From Pseudomonas sp. GD04091 (GTDB taxonomy: Bacteria; Pseudomonadota; Gammaproteobacteria; Pseudomonadales; Pseudomonadaceae): a stretch of DNA of 64,000 bases. The stretch is taken from NCBI RefSeq assembly GCF_029836165.1, contig NZ_JAOEBG010000005.1:248001-312000 (forward strand). Direction: 5' to 3'. The position numbers were made by a program, and so were the translations under genes. Below are positions 25,971 to 34,451 of this stretch, in pieces; within the stretch, counting starts at the first letter, position 1, and each line of letters starts with the position of its first letter. The notes under the pieces were generated by a model that made no database searches, was not told the origin of the DNA, and saw only the letters and a program-made list of their open reading frames with translations.

Positions 25971-27743
25971 TCAGGCGATCCCCAGCTGCTTGCGCATGCG
26001 CGCGGTGATCGATTGCCGGGTTGCGGCCATGTCCGCCCAGGGGTCGTCTGCCTCGGCCAGCCGCTGGTGCAGGTTGCCGATGTGCCACTGGTTGACGCCC
26101 TTGAGCCGGACCAGCTCTTCGCGCCAGATCGGCACCGAAACCGGCAGGCCTTCGCGGGCGCGCAGCGAATAGGCGGCCACGGTGGTGGCGCCTTTGCCGT
26201 TGCGCAGGTAGTCGATGAAGATTCGGCCCACGCGGTTCTTTGGCCCGGAAACCGCGCTGAGGCGATCCGGGAACAGCCCGGCCATGTGCTCGACGAGGGC
26301 GTGGCTGAAGGCCTTCACCTCATCCCAGCCGGCCCTGCGGATGAGTGGCACGACCAAGTGCATGCCCTTGCCGCCGCTGGTCTTGAGAAACACCTTCAGC
26401 CCCAGTTCGTCGAGCAGGGTGAGGGTCAGCTGGGTGGCCTCGAGCATGGCTTTCCACGGCAGCGCCGGGTCAGGGTCCAGGTCGAGGACGAAACGGTCGG
26501 GCCTGTCGAAATCCTTGTCGGTGGCGTTCCAGGTGTGCAGTTCGAGCACGTTCATCTGCACCGCGCCCAGCAGGCTGTCGGCGCAGTTGAGCACGATCGC
26601 CGCCTGACCGGCCTGGGCCTTGCTGTAGCTGATCAGCCTGGGGATGTGCAGCTGGCCGGCGTGCTTCTGGAAGAACAGCTCGCCGGCCAGGCCCTCGGGC
26701 GCACGAACCAGTGCCACGGGCCGATTCTTGAGCTGGGGCAGCAACCAGTTGGCGACCTGGGCGTAATACTCGGCGACCTGGCGCTTGGTCGTGCCGCTGC
26801 TGGCGTCGATCACCCGGTCAGGGTGGGTGAGGCGCAATTCGCCCAGGTTGCCGGGCCGCGCTTTCGCAGCGGGTCTGTCGGACATGGTGCGCTCCAGGCC
26901 TATGGCGGTGGCGGGTTTGTCGTCGCGCAAGCCGTGGAATACCGAATGACGCACCACGCCGTCGCGGGTCATCTGCGCGTAGGCGACTTCGGCCAGCAGT
27001 CGTGGCTTGAGCCAGTGCACGCCCCGGCTCTCGGCACCTGTGGGGGGGCTGGGCAGTGGCGGCTTGTCGGTCTCCAGCGCTTTGAGCCGGGCATGGAGGC
27101 TGTCCAGGGTCGCGGTGCTGAAGCCGGTGCCGACCTTGCCGGCATAGCGCAGTTCACCGCTGTCGTCGTGCAGGGCAAGCAGCAGGGCGCCGAAGGCGTG
27201 GCGGCTGCCCTTGGGCTCGGTATAGCCGACGATCACGAATTCCTGGCGTTGCTTGCACTTGAGCTTGACCCAGTCACTGCTGCGCCGGCCCTGATAGGGA
27301 CTGCCGTCGCGCTTGCCGATCAGGCCTTCGAGCGCCAGGCGGCAGGCGCTGTCGAGCAGCGCATCGACCGGTTTGTCGAAATCTGCGGAAAACCTGAGCC
27401 GGTCGCAGACGTTGTGCTCCAGCAGCCGGGCGAGGGTGGCTCGCCGCGCTTGTACCGGCAGCTGGCGCAGGTCCTTGCCGCCCAGGTAGGGCAGGTCGAA
27501 CAGGAAGTAAGTCATGCGTTCGTCATGCTCGGTGTCGAAGGCGTTCTGCAAGGCCTGGAAGTCGGCCACGCCGTTGTCGTCGACCACCACCATTTCGCCA
27601 TCCAGCCATGCCGAAGCGAGCCCCAGCGCCTTGAGCGCCTCGACCTGGCGCGGCATCTTCGCGCTCCAGTCATGGCCGTTGCGGGTGAACAGGCGCACGT
27701 CGTCACCGTCGAGCCGGGCGAGGATGCGGTAGCCGTCGAACTT
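25971..27743 (-). pseudogene. ligD: ligD, ATP-dependent DNA ligase D, 5'-truncated by island insertion
   Basis: About 590 residues remain of a protein usually ~820-840 long. They cover the ligase domain from motif I (LKFDGYRILARLDG, catalytic Lys codon at 27741-27743), through SAWLDGEMVVVDDNG and motif V WVKLKC, then the primase/polymerase domain (LTHPDRVID, VLDLDPD, SGGKGMHLVV). The N-terminal 3'-phosphoesterase domain and the first strand of the ligase domain are missing. Upstream of the Lys codon the sequence changes abruptly to AT-richer island DNA. The frame stays open into the island to about 27935, with an ATG at 27881, so a fused ~636-residue product is possible. The missing half should lie beyond the far island end. 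Confidence 0.88.
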
Positions 27744-27830
27744 TAATAGGCACCTGCCGGCCTGTTGCGATCTAAGCTCAATGGGATGGGGTCTCCTCAA
27801 ATGATTCACACTCAGTGATCGGTGGCTTTC

Positions 27831-29018
27831 ATGATGGTTAAAACTGGTGCGTTGCCCGACCTCGTCATCGTTGATCCTCATCGCATGCTCCCTAGGTTTT
27901 GGGCAACCGTGTGGTCCCTGAGTAATCAAGGACATGCCCTAGCGGAGAACACCCGTAAGACAACCCTGCGTCACATAGATGTTTTCTACTCTTTCTGTGA
28001 TGACCGGTACGGGGTTGATTCGTTCGATTCAGCTGTGAGTAGCCGTGATGCGGCCAGAACGCAGGAGTTGGTGGAGGCGTTTTATCTGAATCTGACATCC
28101 GCCAAAAACTACTCAACAACGGCTGTTCAGCGATGGGATGCTGTCAGAAGGTTCATGGTGCACCTGGCCTCTCATCGATCAGCTTCGTGCGAAGCATGGC
28201 GTTCTCTTCGATCGACCTTGTCTGCGATGGGAAGGATGAGAAAGCCTCAGAGGGGGCGGGTAAGGTTTATCCGCTCGATTCCAGCGAGCACATTGTTTGA
28301 TCTGCTTGAGGTTGGAAATCCTGCTTCAGATCGAAACCCCTTCCAAGGTGTGCGCATTAAGAACAGGAATTGGCTGATCCTTAACATGCTTCTGCTGGTA
28401 GGACTCAGGCGCAGCGAGTTGATGCTGCTGACTTGTGATGCTCTCAAATCTGACGTAGATACGAAGTCTCAAGAGGTTGTGTATTGGCTGGACGTTACGG
28501 CCGGGACAGAATCTGAAACCCGATCTACTGCCCCAAGCATGAAAACTGAGCAGGCACATAGGCAAGTACCAATTTCGCCGGAACTTGCAAACCTTTATCA
28601 ACAGTACATAGCCGAGAGCAGATACGACTCGTCAGAGCACGGCTACGCTTTTACAGCGGCTACAGGAGCTCCTCTATCTGCTGAGGCTGTAACCAAGATT
28701 TTCCACGCACTGTCAGGCGCAATCTCACCCAAGGCATTAAAAAAATTCAGTGATCGCACAGGCGGAAAGGCACATATATCCCCCCATGATCTTCGGCATA
28801 CCTGCGCAACAGCATATTACGCGACGTTCATGGATTGTGAACAAGACAGGGAACTTACGTTCCAGCGTATGCGTGCATTTTTTGGCTGGTCCGTAAATTC
28901 GGCTATGCCAGAGCATTATGCCCGCGCAGCAATTCAAGAAGATCTCATGCAGGCGTGGGGTCGGCTATTTGACTTAAAAATAAGCGCGTTGCGAGATATT
29001 CAACATGAGAGCATATAA
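27831..29018 (+). CDS. ginA: tyrosine recombinase, first of the Gin-type trio
   Basis: A 395-residue site-specific recombinase. Catalytic Arg I is in GLRRSELMLLTCDA (~190), the HxxR box is HDLRHTCATAYY (~320), and the likely nucleophile Tyr is in MPEHYARAAI (~370). The N-terminal ~115 residues are a SAM-like DNA-binding domain. GTG at 27822 and ATG at 27834 are alternative starts. It begins about 85 bp from the island end and overlaps ginB by 14 bp. Symbol assigned by gene order and architecture. Confidence 0.85.
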   Translation: MMVKTGALPDLVIVDPHRMLPRFWATVWSLSNQGHALAENTRKTTLRHIDVFYSFCDDRYGVDSFDSAVSSRDAARTQELVEAFYLNLTSAKNYSTTAVQRWDAVRRFMVHLASHRSASCEAWRSLRSTLSAMGRMRKPQRGRVRFIRSIPASTLFDLLEVGNPASDRNPFQGVRIKNRNWLILNMLLLVGLRRSELMLLTCDALKSDVDTKSQEVVYWLDVTAGTESETRSTAPSMKTEQAHRQVPISPELANLYQQYIAESRYDSSEHGYAFTAATGAPLSAEAVTKIFHALSGAISPKALKKFSDRTGGKAHISPHDLRHTCATAYYATFMDCEQDRELTFQRMRAFFGWSVNSAMPEHYARAAIQEDLMQAWGRLFDLKISALRDIQHESI

Positions 29019-30504
29019 GGGTAAGAGCGCTTCAACTACCGTGAATTGTGCGGGAAGTAGTGCTGAAACTTTTATTCTCGAATGGGCCTGGCCACTGCCG
29101 CCAGCAATTATTTCTCTTTACGATAAGTACACTGATGTTACTTATGTGGTTGAGGCTGACGAAAATGAGTGGAAGTTCAGTTATAAAGGGGGTGCTGAAT
29201 CGATTTCATTCGCGAGCGGCTCCGCGGGCGCTTTGCAGAGAAGGCTAGCAATGTTGACGTCTGGGCATCAAAGTCCTAGTAGTCTTCATCGTGCTGCAAG
29301 GTTATTGGTCCGCAAATGGGAGAGTGTTTGTACGCTGGTTACGACCCCTGCGGAAGAGCTAAGAAATGCTTGGAATGAGCATGTCACAGACTCATCTTTT
29401 TCAGGTGTTATGAAACGTCTCCTTAAAATGGCTTGCGATGCTGAGGTGGGGCATTGGAATGGGAGGGCCCTAAGTCTAGTTCGTAGCTTGAATACCCATG
29501 CAAATGCAGGAATGGCACGCAGGAAGAACACCCTTATAAGTCGGGAAGAACTTGTAAATATAAGCTTGCAGGCAGATATTGTAAGATCATTAGATGCAGA
29601 AGCATGGAGTGCTGAAGTCGAAAATGAATATTTAGAAGGGGCGGCCGCTTTGGTGTTTATATATCAACACGGTGTTCGACCTGTGCAGGTGTTGTGCTTG
29701 GATACTGAGCATGTAAGATTTTTTAAGGATGCAAATGATGAAAGTGCTTGCATTGTTTCGTTTCACGCAGCCAAGCAGCGTGATGAGCAGCAATTTGAAA
29801 TTGTTCGTCAGGTTAAACCAGAGTGGGTCCAGATAGTAAAAAGACTGTGGGAGTCTGCAAAAGCTGCAGGCAGAAAACGACTATTCGAAGCAACCAACTC
29901 TACGGCTCTTTGGGCGGAAGCCAAGGCTTTCTGCCGGCGTTATGGAGTTAACCTGGATTGTACCGCTCCACAGTTGCGTCATACTGCAGCGCAGTCATTG
30001 GCAGATGCCGGGCATAGTCGCGAAAGCATTTGTAAGTTCTTAGGTCATGTCTATACGGGTACTTCTGGAGCTTATATACACGCTAGCATGCAACAAGCCG
30101 ACCTCGTCAATTCGGCGCTTGGGGCATCTAAGTTGTATGCGAAACTCCAAAGCATTGCTTCAGGTAGATTTGCTTCTCTTGAGGAAATTCTAAACGCGCA
30201 AGAAGATCAGCAGATAGGAGCTGTCGTAGGCAATTCCCTCATTGCAGGAGTAGGGCTATGTCAGACAGGTCAGAGCCATTGTGCCTATAATCCAGTAACG
30301 TCTTGTTATGGATGTGCAAAGTTTATGCCCTCTTTGCAAAAGGAACCTCATCTGCAGGCCGTTGACGGCATGCGACAACAGGTTAGGAGGTTTTTGGACA
30401 TTGGTATCAGTGCGGAAAGCCCAGCTTATCTCCAGCTCACTCGTGCGCTCTCAGGAGCTCAGCAAATTTTAGACAATATCGATCAGATTGCGGGGGCGAA
30501 GTAA
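29005..30504 (+). CDS. ginB: tyrosine recombinase, second of the Gin-type trio
   Basis: A 499-residue recombinase. Arg I is in HGVRPVQVLCLD (~225). The second box reads QLRHTAAQSLADAGHSRESI, so the first His of HxxR is Gln here. The FLGH motif and TSGAYIHAS (probable Tyr) follow. A Cys cluster near the C-terminus (GLCQTGQSHC, then CYGCAKFMP) could bind zinc. It overlaps ginA by 14 bp, and its stop is 2 bp before the ginC ATG. It resembles the recombinase sets of Tn554-type and GInt elements. Confidence 0.83.
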   Translation: MRAYKGKSASTTVNCAGSSAETFILEWAWPLPPAIISLYDKYTDVTYVVEADENEWKFSYKGGAESISFASGSAGALQRRLAMLTSGHQSPSSLHRAARLLVRKWESVCTLVTTPAEELRNAWNEHVTDSSFSGVMKRLLKMACDAEVGHWNGRALSLVRSLNTHANAGMARRKNTLISREELVNISLQADIVRSLDAEAWSAEVENEYLEGAAALVFIYQHGVRPVQVLCLDTEHVRFFKDANDESACIVSFHAAKQRDEQQFEIVRQVKPEWVQIVKRLWESAKAAGRKRLFEATNSTALWAEAKAFCRRYGVNLDCTAPQLRHTAAQSLADAGHSRESICKFLGHVYTGTSGAYIHASMQQADLVNSALGASKLYAKLQSIASGRFASLEEILNAQEDQQIGAVVGNSLIAGVGLCQTGQSHCAYNPVTSCYGCAKFMPSLQKEPHLQAVDGMRQQVRRFLDIGISAESPAYLQLTRALSGAQQILDNIDQIAGAK

Positions 30505-30505
30505 A

Positions 30506-32440
30506 ATGGCCGTGATTGAATCTCCGTCCAATGAGCCATCGGCGAAATATCTATTTGAGAAGTTTGTCACCAGTGTGCGCAGAGCTGTTGAGGCAAAAGG
30601 AGTAATCTGGGACATTCCTCTGAATGACTGTGGCCAACCGATAAAAGGTACAGATTGGGATCTTCGAATCCTTAACGATAGTCACGACAGGCATGCATAT
30701 GGTACAGGGGGCTTCGGAGTAGATATAGAAACTCATCAACTGGCCCTAACCGCAGGCTGGCCTGAAGCACGCCTTCCAGCCAGTCGAGTGCTTCCAACAA
30801 TAGTCCAAGACTTCATCAAGGCTATAATCGGGAGTATTTGCTTGAGTGGTCGCACAGCGGATTGCGCGCAAGTAGTAGCTAAGGCAGCAAGGCGACTATT
30901 CTCAAGTACCGTACTAACTCCATATGAGATCTCACGAGAAAATTTTGAAGCGCTACTATCTATTAAGTCGTGGAGTGAAAAGGCCTCGCGGGATATAGCT
31001 ACTGTGGCCAAGATTATTGATGAAAACATGATCTCAAACTTCTGTCCTGTTCGCCCAACGGTAAAGCGAGATCGAAGGCCAGGGCTTTTAGCCGGCTACC
31101 TGGTACGAAAAGATGCATCCAAGCTTCCTGAGGCAGACTCGCTATTCGAGTTGACTAGAATCGTGTTTTGTGAGCGCGCAAGAACATATAATGATTTAAT
31201 TTATTTTTTAGTTATCAGGATATTAATACTTACGGGTTTGCGTATTAATGAGGTGTTAACGCTGCCTGAAGACTGCCTGACATGGGTCGAGCATGTAGAT
31301 GTGGTCACCAATAAAAGCGCATCCGATATCGGCGGGGTAGGACGTTCTTTGAGATTGCGCTATTATTCAGAGAAAAAACGAAACAAAACTCCTGGCACTC
31401 TGATTGAAAGTTTTTATTTTGTGCCAAAAAGATTTGAGCAGCTCATTGAAAGCACGATACTGGAAGCGAGGCTTGCTACGAAGCCATTTAGGGGGGTTCT
31501 GGAAAATCAATATCTAAATCAGTCTCAAACGTTCGGATCTGACCTGCGAATATTTAGAACGGATTCAGGAGGTACTGTAGGGACATGGCAACGGCTATTT
31601 CTTACTGCCGGGTGTATTAAGAAATGGCCTTTGTCGAGCGCCGCTGTTTCTGGTGATTCAGTTATTACCACGCCGCGCGAGCTTAGAATGTACACTTCGC
31701 TTGGTATGGTGAAAGGTAATGGTTCACTTTCCTTCTTTAAGAAGTATGGCTCAACTTCGGAAATGAAGAAATTGTCTATCAAACCTCATTCGTTGCGACA
31801 CTTGATGAATACTGAGTTGTTTCGCCAGAACGTTTCAGATACAGTCATCACACATCAGTTTGGCCGAGTGTCAGTAGCACAGAGTTATGAGTACGATCAT
31901 CGTAGCCTTGCTGAAAAACTCAAATTCGTCGAACTGCCCACTGTAGCGCAGCAGTTTATTCCCGCAGGTAGCACTCACGAATTAGTGGCAAAAATGGTCG
32001 TGAGCGGCATAGCTGTTAGTAGCCATATCGGAGAATCTTTCAAGAGAATTCAACTAGAACATGGTGATGAGGCAGCGTTTGCATACCTCGCAGCCAACTC
32101 AGATGGATTTCATGTAACTCCTTACGGCTTCTGCACCAACAGCTTCTCCCTTAATCCTTGCTCGAGACATCTCAAGTGTTTCGATGGATGCAGGCATTTT
32201 GCAGCAAGTGGCTTGCCCCATCATCGGCAGACGTTGATTGATTTGAAAGAAAGTCTAGTGATTATGCGCTGCTCTGCTGAGGGCAAGCCGGTGAGAACAA
32301 CAGGTCGAGCGAATCAAATTGCGCATGCATCCAAACTCATTGATGGTGTGCAAAAAGCAATTGAAGCTCAGCCATATGAAACAATTTATCCCGATGGAGT
32401 CGATTACTCAAGACTTGACAAAAAGGACATCTTCTCATGA
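30506..32440 (+). CDS. ginC: tyrosine recombinase, third of the Gin-type trio
   Basis: A 644-residue recombinase, the largest of the three. Arg I is in LTGLRINEVLTLPED (~250), the HxxR box is PHSLRHLMNTELF (~430), and a probable Tyr lies in AQSYEYDHRSLAE (~462). The C-terminal tail has a Cys/His-rich segment (YGFCTNSFSLNPCSRHLKCF, then GCRHF) that may bind zinc. A ~170-residue N-terminal extension precedes the core-binding domain. Its stop overlaps the start of the next gene by 4 bp (32437-32440). Confidence 0.83.
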   Translation: MAVIESPSNEPSAKYLFEKFVTSVRRAVEAKGVIWDIPLNDCGQPIKGTDWDLRILNDSHDRHAYGTGGFGVDIETHQLALTAGWPEARLPASRVLPTIVQDFIKAIIGSICLSGRTADCAQVVAKAARRLFSSTVLTPYEISRENFEALLSIKSWSEKASRDIATVAKIIDENMISNFCPVRPTVKRDRRPGLLAGYLVRKDASKLPEADSLFELTRIVFCERARTYNDLIYFLVIRILILTGLRINEVLTLPEDCLTWVEHVDVVTNKSASDIGGVGRSLRLRYYSEKKRNKTPGTLIESFYFVPKRFEQLIESTILEARLATKPFRGVLENQYLNQSQTFGSDLRIFRTDSGGTVGTWQRLFLTAGCIKKWPLSSAAVSGDSVITTPRELRMYTSLGMVKGNGSLSFFKKYGSTSEMKKLSIKPHSLRHLMNTELFRQNVSDTVITHQFGRVSVAQSYEYDHRSLAEKLKFVELPTVAQQFIPAGSTHELVAKMVVSGIAVSSHIGESFKRIQLEHGDEAAFAYLAANSDGFHVTPYGFCTNSFSLNPCSRHLKCFDGCRHFAASGLPHHRQTLIDLKESLVIMRCSAEGKPVRTTGRANQIAHASKLIDGVQKAIEAQPYETIYPDGVDYSRLDKKDIFS

Positions 32441-32883
32441 GAACCTTGCTGGATCCTTCAAATGTTGAATTGAAAAAAGTTCTTGATCAGTTGGCGCTAG
32501 AGGACGTCGATATTACGGCGCGGGCAATCGCTCGCCACCATTCGCTGCTCAAAAACGCCTCGGCATTTACACGCAACCCTGCACGAATGAAACTCATTGT
32601 CGAAAGTCGCCAAAAACAACTTGAAGCGCGGGCTGCGGCAGCGAGTTTATCTTCTTTCGACGTACACGACAAAAAATCGCAGCGCTTAAACAGAGACAAT
32701 GAAGTACTGGTACTTAAATTAAAGAGGCTGATAGCTGCGCATGCAGGTCTTATTCGCGCAGTACAATTAGCTGGTGGTATGAGCGCACTCGAACGATTCT
32801 GGAAGGAATACAAAGAGGTAGGTGATGCTGTACAAATTCTTGATGCTGCTCCTGCAAAGGCGATGGTTGTCGACATCAAATGA
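32437..32883 (+). CDS. ginD: small partner of the recombinase trio (GinD/TnpC-like)
   Basis: A 148-residue, mostly helical charged protein. AITARHHSLL-type HTH-like residues near 25-40 (DITARAIARHHSLLKNASAF) and a central coiled stretch (SQRLNRDNEVLVLKLKRLI) are visible. This is the pattern of the small DNA-binding partner encoded after the recombinases in GInt and Tn554-like elements. It overlaps ginC by 4 bp, so the four proteins are translated together. A role in recombination directionality is inferred. Confidence 0.75.
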   Translation: MRTLLDPSNVELKKVLDQLALEDVDITARAIARHHSLLKNASAFTRNPARMKLIVESRQKQLEARAAAASLSSFDVHDKKSQRLNRDNEVLVLKLKRLIAAHAGLIRAVQLAGGMSALERFWKEYKEVGDAVQILDAAPAKAMVVDIK

Positions 32884-32969
32884 TTTGGTGCTGTCGCATT
32901 CAGTTTACGGTTGGTGCAGTCTGTTGCTGCACCGAGTCCATATCGCCCCGGATGATTGCCTAAACGAAT

Positions 32970-34100
32970 CTATATTCCATCAAGATGATTTTTTCGATAC
33001 TCTTCATGACGGGCCATGAGTTGTCGCGCACGCTTTTCCTCTTCGGGGCTTGGATCAGGAAGATTCATCAGAACTGGCTCCCATCGTTTCATTATTCCAG
33101 CAAACGAAACCTCGTCAGTCATTCCTTTTTCCATTTGAGGCGCTAAAAGCTCTAGCAACTCAGGGCTCAAATCTTTTTTCTCAAAAAGACGCTTCATCAA
33201 CCAAAGATAAATATCCACCAATTCTAAACCAGCACTCATATCGCCAGGGGTGCACGTGATAGGAATGTCGGGGATGTTGGATAGATCCATTTTAGGCAGG
33301 CCCGGCCCAACTTCCCATGGCCCACCCTTATCTTTCGCGCTCCTATAAAAGTTAGCGACCCATTCTTGAGCGCGATTAAACTCACCTTGCCTGTCAACCA
33401 CGATTGCAGCGGCATCCCCTCCGCCGACTTTCAGTCTGAGTGCAATACCATGCATGACTGACTGGAAGCCGATTAAATTAGGAGATATTTGAAGGCGATC
33501 ATTGTTGCTGTATATGTTGTAATGGATTTCATCAGGATGCTTGCAGGCCCATGTAAGAGCATCTCGTATTATTTCGCGACTTCTAGGGTCGGGAAGATAG
33601 TCAATCCGACACAGCAGCGTGTTACATACCTCTTGCAATATAGTATTTGCTTTTTCGGTCTTTTTCTCGATTCGAGCCTTCCTGGCTAGTTTAATCAAAT
33701 CCTCATCAAATAGGTATGCAAGCTTCGCTAATACTACGAAACGTAAAGGAGTCCAATATGCTGACCATGGAACTGCCTTGTTGAGCCCCTGATCAAAGAG
33801 CTGGTCAAAAAAACTTATCAAAGCATGATCAGGTTTGGATATCCGATAAATATCTATGGTCAAGTCTAGCTTTGCTTGCAATGCCGAGAGTTCAGAGGCA
33901 ATACTGGTCAGTCGCCCCATGCCCAACTCACTTGAGTGCAATCTTGCAACGCCAAAGCGTTCGCGTAGTTCTTGAATTTCATCATTAGCGACCTCATCCA
34001 CATTGTGCGGCGAGGACAGTACACCATAGTATAAAATCGGCTGCTGCGGGTCGAACAGATTCAGACCCGTTTGCCCACTCTCATCTACATAAAAATACAT
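32970..34100 (-). CDS. DUF3800-domain protein, putative nuclease
   Basis: A 376-residue soluble protein. It opens with MYFYVDESGQTG, the DESG motif of the DUF3800 family (predicted RNase H-like fold), and has a second acidic patch in DAAAIVVDRQGEF and SAGLELVDIYLW. DUF3800 genes are frequent cargo of phages and islands and are suspected defence or TA effectors. It stands alone, convergent with the gin genes and divergent from the SEC-C gene. Low GC relative to the core supports transfer. No activity is established. Confidence 0.72.
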   Translation of the reverse strand: MYFYVDESGQTGLNLFDPQQPILYYGVLSSPHNVDEVANDEIQELRERFGVARLHSSELGMGRLTSIASELSALQAKLDLTIDIYRISKPDHALISFFDQLFDQGLNKAVPWSAYWTPLRFVVLAKLAYLFDEDLIKLARKARIEKKTEKANTILQEVCNTLLCRIDYLPDPRSREIIRDALTWACKHPDEIHYNIYSNNDRLQISPNLIGFQSVMHGIALRLKVGGGDAAAIVVDRQGEFNRAQEWVANFYRSAKDKGGPWEVGPGLPKMDLSNIPDIPITCTPGDMSAGLELVDIYLWLMKRLFEKKDLSPELLELLAPQMEKGMTDEVSFAGIMKRWEPVLMNLPDPSPEEEKRARQLMARHEEYRKNHLDGI

Positions 34101-34451
34101 AAATCTATTCCTTGTGCGGCGTGTCAGTGGTAGTAGTGATTCCCTTCACGCATGCCGGGATATCTGTTTCATTCTAGACGTGAACCACCATTTGACAGAG
34201 CATCATCATTCCGGTCAGGAAGGTCTACGCATGCAGGCGGTAGGGCGTCACCGCAGTGTAGGATGCTTCGATCATAGGATTTGGGAACCGCGGTTGCTCT
34301 GGGAGCACTGAAACCCGCATGGGGGATGTCATGCGCCTAGCTTGTAAAGGCTTCGCGGGGGGCTAATGGCGGAAATTAAGCCACGCTACCATCGATGTCG
34401 CGCTCAAGACCTGTCTGCCGATCGCCTAAGCCAACCATGGAGTAATGCCGC
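34101..34451. other. 350-bp gap without a recognisable gene
   Basis: This spacer separates two divergent cargo genes and should hold both promoters. No RNA gene, terminal repeat or plausible small gene was recognised. A few short palindromic pieces occur (for example around 34280-34330) but none is convincing. Confidence 0.4.

Noticed and set aside
27730..27780. tRNA-type attachment site at the island edge
   Set aside because: The insertion is inside ligD coding sequence; no tRNA 3' end or direct repeat could be identified with only one end available.
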